Positions 1 through 5,503 of a DNA stretch of 5,503 bases are shown piece after piece. The notes under the pieces were generated by a model, which worked only from the letters and a program-made list of their open reading frames with translations, did not search any database and had not been told where the DNA came from. Position 1 is the stretch's first letter; each line of letters begins with the position of its first letter. This DNA is from Salinirussus sp. (GTDB lineage: Archaea; Halobacteriota; Halobacteria; Halobacteriales; Haloarculaceae). The stretch spans positions 1 to 5,503 of the forward strand of contig JAQCNN010000073.1 of NCBI GenBank assembly GCA_028275005.1, read 5' to 3'. Position numbers and translations under genes: made by a program.

Positions 1-335
1 CCCATCGCGACGTGGTCGATACCGTTGTCCTCGTCCCCGGCGAAGTCGACGATGACGTCCGTGGGCTTGCCGACCTCGGTGGCCCGCTCGGTCGTTGTCT
101 CCTCGCCGACTGCCTGCTCGATCTCCTCGAACAGGTCCTCGGCCCGCCCCTTCTCGCGTTCGTACCACTCCTCGGAGAAGCTCGGGAGGGTGGCGCTGGG
201 GTAGCTGGTCTCTCTGGCGGGGTCGATGACGTGCAACAGGACCATCGTCGCCTCGGGGAACTCCGCGGCGACGAACTCGGTCGCCTGTGACCCCTGCTCC
301 GAGCCGTCCACCGGAACGAGCACGCGTTCTACCAT
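1..335 (-). CDS. Universal stress protein, UspA family (3' end missing)
   Basis: About 111 residues are visible; the gene runs off the left edge, so its C-terminus is missing. The start reads MVERVLVPVDGSEQG, the classic UspA first strand followed by the nucleotide-contacting D-G-S turn (D10-S12). A second hydrophobic strand, VLLHVIDP (32-39), follows, then a helical acidic stretch, then ATEVGKPTDVIVDFAGDED, which matches the UspA segment preceding the central strand. The G-x2-G-x9-G(S/T) ATP-binding motif would lie beyond the edge, so ATP binding cannot be judged. UspA proteins are small cytoplasmic alpha/beta proteins linked to stress survival; haloarchaea carry many copies and specific roles are mostly unknown. 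The ATG at 335 is favoured because a TATA-like box lies about 26 bases upstream. The gene sits 54 bp downstream of herA on the same strand but probably has its own promoter. Family assignment is firm; the specific role is not known. Confidence 0.93.
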   Translation of the reverse strand, partial: MVERVLVPVDGSEQGSQATEFVAAEFPEATMVLLHVIDPARETSYPSATLPSFSEEWYEREKGRAEDLFEEIEQAVGEETTTERATEVGKPTDVIVDFAGDEDNGIDHVAM

Positions 336-357
336 ACCGACGGTACTGTCACCCGCC

Positions 358-370
358 GGATAACGCTTAC
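358..370 (-). promoter_or_regulatory. TATA-like promoter of the UspA gene
   Basis: On the minus strand this reads GTAAGCGTTATCC, with TTAT at 363-360. It is centred about 26-27 bases upstream of the ATG at 335, the spacing expected for a leaderless archaeal transcript. No Shine-Dalgarno motif precedes the start. It lies in the 54 bp gap after herA, so the UspA gene can probably be transcribed on its own. This is inference from position and composition only. Confidence 0.5.
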
Positions 371-389
371 CTCCGTCTCCAGGTGCCGG

Positions 390-2288
390 TCAGCCCCGGC
401 CGTGTCTGGTCACGCAGTGTGGCAGGCCAACCAGCTCGACGGGCTCCGAGTTATCCGGCGAGTAGACCACCATCTGCCCTTTCTCCATGTAGGGCACCTT
501 CGACTCCAGGTTCGCGGGGATGTTGACCGCCGAGATGGCGTCCTCGTCGCCGAGATTCAACACCACCGTCGTGTTGATCTGCTTGAAGACCGGGTCGGCG
601 ATATCCTGGGGGTCCTGGGTGATCAGAAAGAGGCCGAGCCGCTCCTTCCGGCCCTGTTTTGCGGCCTCGGTGAACTTCCCGATCACCTTCCGGGCCTGGA
701 CGCTGTCGGCGTCGGTCAGGAAGTTGTGGGCCTCGTCCATCCCCACCACCAGCGGCGTCTCCTTGATCCGGTCGTACCGGGGGTCGTTCGAGAGCTTCTG
801 GTCGACGAGCAGGGAGGCAAGCGCCAGCACCACCGTCTCGGTGTCGCGGCTGGAGCTGATGTGGTAGGTGGGGACGACCGTCAGCCCGCCCGAGCGGACG
901 AGTTCGTGGACCCGCTCGGTGATCGGTCTGGCGTCCTGGTCGAAGACGTTCCCGAACCCGCGAGCGCGCCGGGAGACGGCGTCGAAGGTCGCCTCGTGGA
1001 CCCGGCCGCTCTCGTCGAGGTCCTCGCGCAGCGCCGGGTCGTCGAGAAACGCCCGGAACTGCTCGTAGGTTCCCTCGCGGCCGCGCTCGTCACGAAAGCG
1101 GGGCAGGAGGACGTTCGTGAGCGCGCCGTACTGGTTGTCGTTGAGGCCGCTGCCGGCGATCAGCCAGGGGTTGTCGTAGACCATCGAGAAGGGGATGGTA
1201 AAGCGGACCTCCTCGGCGCGGTGACCGCTCGCCGAGTAGGTCGCCGAGCCCACCTGTGGGACGAAGGCAACGGTGTCCTCGTGCCCGCCGTGGGTCACAC
1301 CCTCCCGGTCCAGCCGGCGGGCAAACTCCTCGGGGTACTCGCCGTCGTGGCACATCTGGGCGTACTCGTCCTGGGGGTCGAACTGGACGACCGCGGGCGC
1401 GACCTCGCGGTCGGCGCCGGTCTCGACGGGGTAGCTCCGGTCGCCGAGATACTGCCGCAGGACGTTCTTTGCGGCGTGGGTCTTTCCCGACCCCGTCCCG
1501 CCCGCCACGAGCGTGTGCCGAAAGACCAGCGGGTCCCCCGAGTCGTAGTCGTCCTTCAGCCGGTAGTCGATGGTCGGCGGCTCCGCGGCCGTCCGGACCG
1601 TCTCCCCGCCGACCGCCAGGTGGCCCAGAAACACCCCGTCTGCGGGCATCTTCAGGCCTGTTTTGATATCGGTCTTGTCCTCGGCCTCCCGGACGACCGT
1701 CTCGGGCTTTGGGACGCGGTCTGTCATCCGGCGTTTGAGCCCGTCGGCGTCTCGCGGCTCCGCCGCTTGACCATCCGAGGCACTTCGCGCCTCGCTGTCC
1801 TCGTACAGCACCGCCACCGGGTCGAGCGTCGCCATCAGCTTGAAGTCCTCCTCGTCGATCCCCGCCGAGCGCATCGCCCGGCGGGCGTGGATCTCCGTGG
1901 CGTCGTCGGCACGGTACTCCTGGGCGTACTCGAGGGCGGAGACCCGACAGAACAGCCGCTCGTCGTCGGGGTAAGGGGCGAGCAGGTACGACCCCACACG
2001 CACGCCCGAGCGGTTGTCCGCGGTCACGTACGCCCGCAGACGGGTCTCCTCCTCGTCCTCGGCGATCCGGAGCCCCTCGGCCGCCGAGAGGACGCCAACC
2101 CCGCGGTCCCGGCCGGTCGGCGTCGCCTCGTACCGCTCGAAGCCGCCCTCGGCGTCCGGGTCGTCACCGCCGTCGCGGTCGCTGGTATCGGCAGCTGCGT
2201 CCCTATCGTCGGGGCTGTCGGCGCCGCTCTCGGTGGCGCCACCCCCTTCGTCGCCGTCAAATTCGGTGAAATCCCCGAGGTCGGACAT
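390..2288 (-). CDS. herA: HerA-type FtsK/HerA superfamily ATPase (DNA translocase)
   Basis: Protein of 632 residues. Residues 1-60 are a low-complexity acidic region, probably disordered. Residues 61-125 (from GRDRGVGVLS) fit the small N-terminal beta barrel (HAS barrel) of HerA proteins. The P-loop GGTGSGKT is at 263-270; the HerA-typical strand VVQFDPQDEYA, equivalent to the family's D-P-x-G-E-Y, is at 300-310; Walker B LVVGMDEAHNF is at 513-523 (D518, E519). GRKER (546-550) may hold the arginine finger, and LFLITQDPQDI (553-563) is the sensor-like strand. In archaea HerA forms a hexamer that pumps DNA and works with the nuclease NurA, alongside Mre11-Rad50, to resect double-strand breaks; a NurA homologue is encoded at 3745-4995. 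The ATG at 2288 was chosen because a TATA-like box lies 23-32 bases upstream; an in-frame ATG at 2315 would overlap that box. The superfamily is certain. The orthologous repair role is likely, though other HerA-like DUF87 ATPases exist in haloarchaea. Confidence 0.88.
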   Translation of the reverse strand: MSDLGDFTEFDGDEGGGATESGADSPDDRDAAADTSDRDGGDDPDAEGGFERYEATPTGRDRGVGVLSAAEGLRIAEDEEETRLRAYVTADNRSGVRVGSYLLAPYPDDERLFCRVSALEYAQEYRADDATEIHARRAMRSAGIDEEDFKLMATLDPVAVLYEDSEARSASDGQAAEPRDADGLKRRMTDRVPKPETVVREAEDKTDIKTGLKMPADGVFLGHLAVGGETVRTAAEPPTIDYRLKDDYDSGDPLVFRHTLVAGGTGSGKTHAAKNVLRQYLGDRSYPVETGADREVAPAVVQFDPQDEYAQMCHDGEYPEEFARRLDREGVTHGGHEDTVAFVPQVGSATYSASGHRAEEVRFTIPFSMVYDNPWLIAGSGLNDNQYGALTNVLLPRFRDERGREGTYEQFRAFLDDPALREDLDESGRVHEATFDAVSRRARGFGNVFDQDARPITERVHELVRSGGLTVVPTYHISSSRDTETVVLALASLLVDQKLSNDPRYDRIKETPLVVGMDEAHNFLTDADSVQARKVIGKFTEAAKQGRKERLGLFLITQDPQDIADPVFKQINTTVVLNLGDEDAISAVNIPANLESKVPYMEKGQMVVYSPDNSEPVELVGLPHCVTRHGRG

Positions 2289-2310
2289 GTCCACAGCATA
2301 CCCCCGCCGG

Positions 2311-2320
2311 TACATACCCG
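2311..2320 (-). promoter_or_regulatory. TATA-like promoter of herA
   Basis: The minus strand reads CGGGTATGTA, an AT-rich island in GC-rich sequence, centred about 28 bases upstream of the ATG at 2288. This fits a leaderless haloarchaeal transcript and supports 2288 as the start over in-frame ATGs at 2315 and further upstream. The box lies inside the roughly 100 bp divergent region shared with the gene at 2389. Inferred from position only. Confidence 0.45.
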
Positions 2321-2356
2321 TTTCCCTGCCGGAGCGGAACTGGTCGGGGGCCGCGC

Positions 2357-2366
2357 CCCTTTTGCC
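2357..2366 (+). promoter_or_regulatory. Possible promoter of the 2389 gene
   Basis: The only AT-rich stretch upstream of the ATG at 2389 is CCCCTTTTGC, with TTTT centred about 28 bases before the start. Position fits a leaderless promoter, but the sequence is a poor TATA box. No ribosome binding site is visible before the start. Confidence 0.25.
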
Positions 2367-2388
2367 CGTTGCCCGCCTACCCGATGAC

Positions 2389-2733
2389 ATGCTGCTCATC
2401 CGCGGGCTGGCCGGGGGGACGGGACTGACGGGGACGCTGTACGAACCGGGTGAGACGCCGCCGTCCTACCGGGGTGCGCCTGACGTCGGCGCGCCTTACG
2501 TTTGGGTCTGTGACGAGTTCTACGCCGTCGAGACCGGCGGGCAGACCCTCGAACTCGACGACGGGTCGGTCCAGGTCGCCTTCGAACAGCCCTCCCCGCG
2601 GGGGTACGACCACCGCGGCCGGGCCGTCGAAGCCGCGAGAGCCCACATCCGCGAGCAGTTCGCCCGGATCGGCGTGAGCGACAGCGTCGACTTCGAGACC
2701 GAGGACGTCGCGCCGGAGGCCGCCGAGCCCTGA
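2389..2733 (+). CDS. Conserved haloarchaeal protein of unknown function, 114 aa
   Basis: I cannot assign a function. The protein begins MLLIRGLAGGTGLTGTLYEPGE, a glycine-rich beta-like start that is not a P-loop (no GKT/GKS). It continues with SYRGAPDVGAPYVWVCDEFYAVETGG (26-51), strand-rich with a single cysteine (C41), then an acidic strand TLELDDGSVQVAFEQPSPRGYD. A helix follows (about 74-95, RGRAVEAARAHIREQFARIGV), and the tail is acidic. There is no signal peptide or membrane segment, so it should be cytoplasmic. It resembles from memory a small family found only in halophilic archaea. The ATG at 2389 was chosen because the glycine-rich domain starts there and upstream in-frame sequence is serine/arginine-rich and antisense to herA. 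It is divergent from herA across 100 bp and converges with the small zinc-site gene, leaving 36 bp between their stops. Acidic, haloarchaeal-like composition argues that it is a real gene. Confidence 0.8.
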   Translation: MLLIRGLAGGTGLTGTLYEPGETPPSYRGAPDVGAPYVWVCDEFYAVETGGQTLELDDGSVQVAFEQPSPRGYDHRGRAVEAARAHIREQFARIGVSDSVDFETEDVAPEAAEP

Positions 2734-2769
2734 GCGCAGGAGAACGTCCGGGTCGCCGCCCGTCTCCCG

Positions 2770-2967
2770 TCAGTAGCCGCCGCCGTCTTCGAAACACCGT
2801 CCACACTTTGTCGTCGTCGCCGCCTCACCGCCCGGCTCGGCCTCGCTGACCACCCTGAGTTTGTCGTGAGAGATGTGAAACGTGGAGCCACAGGCGGCCC
2901 GGCGCTCCGGCCGACCCGTCTCCTGTCTGTGGACCGTGTTCGTGACCTCGTTCAAAATAACCTCCAT
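2770..2967 (-). CDS. Small protein (65 aa) with putative C-H-H-CxxC zinc site
   Basis: Sixty-five residues starting MEVILNEVTNTVHRQETG. Possible metal ligands are C26 (in AACG), H31 and H34 (in TFHISH), and C55-x2-C58 (in KCGRCF), which together suggest a small zinc ribbon or knuckle. The protein ends in FEDGGGY. I believe similar short proteins recur in haloarchaea but cannot name a family; the function is unknown. DNA, RNA or protein contact would be typical for such a fold, but that is inference. The start is placed at the ATG at 2967 because the upstream in-frame extension to 3108 is proline/arginine-rich and antisense to the end of the SDR gene. The promoter is weak: CAGTAG at about -25 to -30 is the only candidate, and there is no clear Shine-Dalgarno. 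The gene lies 82 bp after the SDR gene on the same strand and may be cotranscribed with nurA-SDR. Its 5' end is locally AT-richer than the surroundings. Confidence 0.75.
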   Translation of the reverse strand: MEVILNEVTNTVHRQETGRPERRAACGSTFHISHDKLRVVSEAEPGGEAATTTKCGRCFEDGGGY

Positions 2968-3049
2968 GTATTCTGTTACCACACGCCACGCTACTGTCCG
3001 TTGCCTGGGTGACAAGGGGGAGTGGTTGACCGAACAGGACAGACCCGGT

Positions 3050-3748
3050 CTACCAGCCGATCGGGGTCCGGTCGCGCCAGCACCGGCCGGCGGGCGCGCC
3101 GGGGGCAAAGCGGGCCAGCCACGCCGGCGTGTCCGCCCCCTCGGCGGGGCTGCGCGGCGCCCCCGGCGTCGCCAGCTCGGTCCGGACCCACCCCGGTCGG
3201 GCCGCGTTCGCGAGCAGCCCCTCCTCGGCGTACTCGCCGTGGAGATAGGCCGTCAGCCCGTTCAGCCCCGTCTTCGAGAGACGGTACGGTGGCGAGCCGC
3301 CATCCATCCCCGCCCCGAGCGTCCCCAGCCCCGACGAGAGGTTCACCACGCGTCCACCCGCCCGCTCCAGCAACAGCGACAGCGCGTACTTCGTCAGGAC
3401 GACCGCCCCGCGGAGGTTCACCGCCAGCGTCTCGTCGATATCCTCGACGGCTGCCTCGTGGAGCGGTTCGGTCGGCCCGCGGACGCCGGCGTTGTTGACC
3501 AGTATATCTAGCCGGTCGGCCTCCCTCTCGACGCGGTCGACCGCCGCCCGCATCGCCGCGTCGTCGGTGACATCGAGTCTGAGGGGACGCTGGTCGTCGG
3601 CCGTCACGTCCTCAGGGTCGCGGGCGCCGGCGTAGACGGTCGCGTCGTGCTCGGCGAGGATGCGGGCTATCTGCTCGCCGATACCCCGGTTGGCGCCGGT
3701 CACGAGCGCCACCTGCCCCGACAGCGAATCGTAGGTGTCGACTTTCAC
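3050..3748 (-). CDS. Short-chain dehydrogenase/reductase (SDR, classical type)
   Basis: A 232-residue Rossmann-fold oxidoreductase, close to the usual SDR length of about 250. VALVTGANRGIG (13-24) holds the TGxxxGIG dinucleotide motif. R43 after the second strand (AGARD) suggests NADP(H) preference. LDVTD (58-62) and NNAG (85-88) follow, then N111, S139, Y155 and K159 as the Asn-Ser-Tyr-Lys catalytic set (NLSSG, YRLSK), and RPGWVRTE (184-191) after the active site. The motif pattern and short C-terminus (CWRDRTPIGW) resemble carbonyl-reductase-like SDRs, so reduction of a carbonyl or quinone substrate is plausible, but the substrate is unknown. The start is the GTG at 3748, which overlaps the nurA stop as GTGA and follows a strong Shine-Dalgarno; an ATG at 3772 would lie inside nurA and put that ribosome site within the gene. 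Expression is therefore probably coupled to nurA. No T-rich terminator is seen after its stop. Confidence 0.93.
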   Translation of the reverse strand: MKVDTYDSLSGQVALVTGANRGIGEQIARILAEHDATVYAGARDPEDVTADDQRPLRLDVTDDAAMRAAVDRVEREADRLDILVNNAGVRGPTEPLHEAAVEDIDETLAVNLRGAVVLTKYALSLLLERAGGRVVNLSSGLGTLGAGMDGGSPPYRLSKTGLNGLTAYLHGEYAEEGLLANAARPGWVRTELATPGAPRSPAEGADTPAWLARFAPGAPAGRCWRDRTPIGW

Positions 3749-4995
3749 AGCATCCCCTCCATGGCCGCCCACCGTTTGTCGTTGTAGGAGCGCTGGCGGT
3801 CGGTGTCGAACTCCCGCTCGATGCGCCGCCGAAGGGTCCGTTTGCCCTGCCGGTCGATCCGGGCGAGTTCGTCGGCCTTCCCGACGGCGAGTGGGGGGCC
3901 TCGCTCGGCGGCCACCGCCGACAGCAGGTGGGTGGTGAGGTCGGCACGCAGGTCCGGGTCGCGGGTGAACGCGTAGGGCGCCTCGACACGGTAGACCAGG
4001 TCGTCGCGGGGGTCGTAGACGACGAAGAACGTCACCTCGTAGGCCTCGGGGTCGAGGCTGTGCTCGTGGGGCACCTCGAGTTCCCCACAGCCCAGCGCCG
4101 CGTCGGTCCCGAGCCGCGAGCGAAACCAGCCCGTAAATGTCAGCGCATCGGTCCTCGGCTCACCGTCCTCGTCGGGCCGTTCGAGCACCCGTCGGAAGAA
4201 GGCGTCGTCGTCGACCCAGGGCGCCCCGGTCTTCTCCCGGAGGAGCCGCGTGACCGCCTTCGAGGCCGAGTTCTTGACGAAGCCCACGAGCGGGACGTCA
4301 CGCTCGACGAAGGTCTCGACGAGTTCGAGGTAGTTCGCGAGCACGTCCCGTGGCTGTTTCTCGTCGGTGAGTAGCCGCCGGAGCTCCGGGTCCCGCTCCT
4401 CCCACTTCAGCAGACCCGTGGGGTAGAGGGGGCCGTCGAGCACCAGCAGGTCCTCGACCACCTCGGCCTGCGCGAGGGCGTGTTCGCTCTCGGCGAGATA
4501 CAGCGCCAGCGCGTGGACGACCGTCTGCTCGTACCGGTCGACCCGGGGGGCGTGTAACACCCGACGGCGGGCGTAACCCCGGTCACTGCCACGCCACCCC
4601 TCCGCGCTCGGCGCGGCCGTCCGGTCGTTCGTGTGGACGGTCATCACGATGGTCCGGCCGCGGTGTAACTCGACGTCGGAGGGCTCGGCGGCCATCGCGG
4701 CCTGGGAGACGTCGAGCACCAGCCCGTTTTTGAACGTCGTCGGGTTGATCGTCCCCGCGTCGAGGCCGTGCTGGGTGGGGAACGGGGACTCTGTGAGCGC
4801 GATATCCTCGATAGCCACCTTCCGGCGGCGGTGTTCGCCGAGGGGCTCGAGCACCGTCTCGCCGCCGTCGTACAGCGGGTCGAGAAACGCCCAGGCGGTT
4901 GCGGCGGCCTCACCGTGGTCGCGGTCGTCCACGGTCCGGCCCACGCGGCCCGCAAGCTGCGCGATACCGTCGACGTGGACGGGGTCGAGGGTCAT
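3745..4995 (-). CDS. nurA: NurA-domain 5'-3' nuclease (DNA end resection)
   Basis: A 416-residue protein matching the NurA pattern. NurA is a Mn-dependent 5'-3' exo/endonuclease that acts with HerA to make 3' single-stranded tails at DNA breaks. Candidate metal-binding acids are D95 in GLVLDVSQAAM, E170 in YLAESEHA and D187 in LLVLDGPLYPTG. The 17-residue gap between the last two equals that recalled for E114 and D131 in Pyrococcus furiosus NurA. VPLVGFVKNSASKAVTRLL (235-252) is a characteristic family segment. The C-terminal VEAPYAFTRDPDLRADLTTH (337-356) carries a Tyr and a His that may be the late active-site residues. The tail is basic and charged. The ATG at 4995 begins MTLDPVHVDG; a GTG two codons upstream is possible. 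Its end overlaps the SDR gene by 4 bp. The herA homologue lies about 1.5 kb downstream on the same strand, which supports the pairing, but mre11 and rad50 are not in the window. Family call is strong; exact residue equivalence is inferred without an alignment. Confidence 0.87.
   Translation of the reverse strand: MTLDPVHVDGIAQLAGRVGRTVDDRDHGEAAATAWAFLDPLYDGGETVLEPLGEHRRRKVAIEDIALTESPFPTQHGLDAGTINPTTFKNGLVLDVSQAAMAAEPSDVELHRGRTIVMTVHTNDRTAAPSAEGWRGSDRGYARRRVLHAPRVDRYEQTVVHALALYLAESEHALAQAEVVEDLLVLDGPLYPTGLLKWEERDPELRRLLTDEKQPRDVLANYLELVETFVERDVPLVGFVKNSASKAVTRLLREKTGAPWVDDDAFFRRVLERPDEDGEPRTDALTFTGWFRSRLGTDAALGCGELEVPHEHSLDPEAYEVTFFVVYDPRDDLVYRVEAPYAFTRDPDLRADLTTHLLSAVAAERGPPLAVGKADELARIDRQGKRTLRRRIEREFDTDRQRSYNDKRWAAMEGML
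3754..3760 (-). promoter_or_regulatory. Shine-Dalgarno deciding the SDR start
   Basis: The minus strand reads GGAGGGG, five bases before the GTG at 3748, inside the last codons of nurA. It is the only clear Shine-Dalgarno in the window, where most genes look leaderless. It fixes the SDR start and indicates that the SDR is translated from the nurA transcript by reinitiation or internal binding. Confidence 0.7.
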
Positions 4996-5016
4996 ACCCA
5001 CACTTTGCGCCCCCGG

Positions 5017-5025
5017 GCAAAAACC
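5017..5025 (-). promoter_or_regulatory. Possible promoter of nurA
   Basis: A TTTTT run on the minus strand (5023-5019) is centred about 26 bases upstream of the ATG at 4995. Spacing fits a leaderless transcript, but a pure T run is only a partial match to a haloarchaeal TATA box. No Shine-Dalgarno sits at the usual distance from the start. Confidence 0.3.
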
Positions 5026-5056
5026 TCCGGGCGGGACCGAGCGGGATGGCGTGAGT

Positions 5057-5070
5057 CCAAAGGTCTATGA
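5057..5070 (+). promoter_or_regulatory. BRE/TATA-like promoter of the NFU gene
   Basis: CCAAAGG, a possible TFB recognition element, is followed by CTATGA at 5065-5070, centred about 30 bases upstream of the ATG at 5097. This predicts a transcript with a leader of only a few bases. An in-frame ATG at 5067 lies within the box and is therefore unlikely to be the start. Confidence 0.42.
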
Positions 5071-5096
5071 CCCGCGACACGCTATCACCGGGTACA

Positions 5097-5465
5097 ATGA
5101 GTACGGACACCAAGTCGGAGGACGACCTGCGCGAACAGATCACGAACTTCCTCCGCCGGAACTTCCCACAGATCCAGATGCACGGCGGTAGCGCGGCCAT
5201 CCAGGAGATCGACCGCGAGACCGGCAACGTCACCATCCAGCTCGGCGGCGCCTGCTCGGGCTGTGGCATCTCCCCGATGACGATCCAGGCGATCAAGACC
5301 CGTATGACGAAGGAGATCCCCGAGATCGAGACGGTCCACGCCTCGACCGGCATGGGCGGCAACGAGGGGATGTCCGGCGGTGCGGACGGGATGAGCCCTT
5401 CCTTCCCCGGCGAGACCCGCGGCGGCGACGTCGAGGACGACGAAGGCCCCGAAGCCCCGTTCTAG
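5097..5465 (+). CDS. NFU-domain iron-sulfur scaffold/carrier (NifU C-terminal type)
   Basis: A 122-residue cytoplasmic protein. Residues 9-81 form an NFU domain: an N-terminal helix DDLREQITNFLRRNFPQIQ, the signature MHGGSAAIQEID (28-39) in place of the common DGG form, a strand VTIQLGGAC, and the CxxC pair C53-C56 in GACSGCGISPMTIQAIKTRM. Two monomers typically share a 4Fe-4S cluster through this CxxC and pass it to client apoproteins. Residues 84-122 are an extra tail rich in glycine and methionine (TGMGGNEGMSGGADGMS), then acidic (DVEDDEGPEAPF), not part of the standard domain. The start at 5097 (MSTDTKSEDD) fits the promoter spacing. It is divergent from nurA across about 100 bp with no evident functional link. 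A T-rich stretch follows the stop. Archaea often lack a full NifU, so a stand-alone NFU protein is normal; specific clients are unknown. Confidence 0.92.
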   Translation: MSTDTKSEDDLREQITNFLRRNFPQIQMHGGSAAIQEIDRETGNVTIQLGGACSGCGISPMTIQAIKTRMTKEIPEIETVHASTGMGGNEGMSGGADGMSPSFPGETRGGDVEDDEGPEAPF

Positions 5466-5478
5466 TTACTCGCTCCCG

Positions 5479-5490
5479 ATTTTTCTGTCT
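5479..5490 (+). terminator. T-rich terminator candidate after the NFU gene
   Basis: ATTTTTCTGTCT begins 14 bases after the NFU stop, with TTTTT at 5480-5484. Archaeal transcription often ends at such oligo-T tracts without a hairpin. It is the clearest T run downstream of any gene in the window. Confidence 0.45.
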
Positions 5491-5503
5491 CCCGGCCGTC
5501 GAG

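Noticed and set aside
402..2387. Open frame of 661 codons on the plus strand, opposite herA
   Set aside because: It is antisense to a clear HerA protein in a GC-rich genome where stop codons are rare. The product is Val/Arg/Leu/Gly-rich with no recognisable domain and lacks the acidic bias of real haloarchaeal proteins.
2014..2388. Upstream extension of the plus-strand gene at 2389
   Set aside because: The extra residues are Ser/Pro/Arg-rich and antisense to the herA 5' end; the conserved-looking domain begins at the ATG at 2389.
2289..2399. Upstream extension of HerA to an ATG at 2399
   Set aside because: The added 37 residues are basic and low in acid, overlap the start of the divergent gene, and would place the TATA-like box inside the coding region.
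2734..2769. Gap between the converging genes, considered as a bidirectional terminator
   Set aside because: No T run on either strand and no stable inverted repeat are visible in these 36 bases.
2882..3511. Plus-strand open frames opposite the SDR and small zinc-protein genes
   Set aside because: Products are Arg/Pro-rich, typical of antisense frames in high-GC DNA, and the opposite strand carries a textbook SDR with all its motifs.
5008..5031. GC-rich near-palindromic sequence around CCCGGG, considered as a hairpin or operator
   Set aside because: The arms do not pair beyond a few bases once aligned; it is explained by local GC richness in the divergent promoter region.
4631..5191. Plus-strand open frame opposite the nurA 5' end and running into the NFU gene
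   Set aside because: Ser/Arg/Pro-rich antisense translation of nurA, out of frame with the NFU protein and without a promoter of its own.

Overview
The window looks like ordinary chromosome from a halophilic archaeon (class Halobacteria). The support is high GC content, acidic proteins rich in Asp and Glu, few intergenic bases, mostly leaderless starts with a TATA-like box about 26-30 bases upstream, and protein families typical of that class. The genus cannot be fixed by eye. I see no tRNA, rRNA, CRISPR array, insertion sequence or integrase, and nearly all of the window is accounted for by seven genes.

Layout: a universal stress protein (UspA) on the minus strand runs off the left edge (1-335). 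Next is a minus-strand HerA-type FtsK/HerA ATPase (390-2288). Its promoter region of about 100 bp is shared with a divergent plus-strand gene for a small protein of unknown function (2389-2733). Convergent with that gene is a 65-residue protein with a putative Cys/His zinc site (2770-2967, minus). Upstream of it on the same strand is a short-chain dehydrogenase/reductase (3050-3748, minus), which overlaps the end of a NurA-type nuclease gene (3745-4995, minus) by 4 bp. A second divergent promoter region of about 100 bp separates nurA from a plus-strand NFU-domain iron-sulfur scaffold (5097-5465), followed by a T-rich terminator candidate.

The main functional theme is DNA end resection. HerA (hexameric DNA translocase) and NurA (5'-3' nuclease) form one machine in archaea. 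In many thermophiles their genes sit in one operon with mre11 and rad50. Here both are on the same strand about 1.5 kb apart, but an oxidoreductase, a small putative zinc protein and an oppositely oriented gene lie between them, and neither mre11 nor rad50 is in the window. nurA appears translationally coupled to the oxidoreductase, while herA seems to have its own leaderless promoter. The NFU and UspA genes are housekeeping neighbours with no visible link to repair.

I did not find a convincing undescribed system. The points most worth a second look are the nurA-SDR coupling, the two small uncharacterised proteins inside the herA/nurA neighbourhood, and the unusual tail on the NFU protein.
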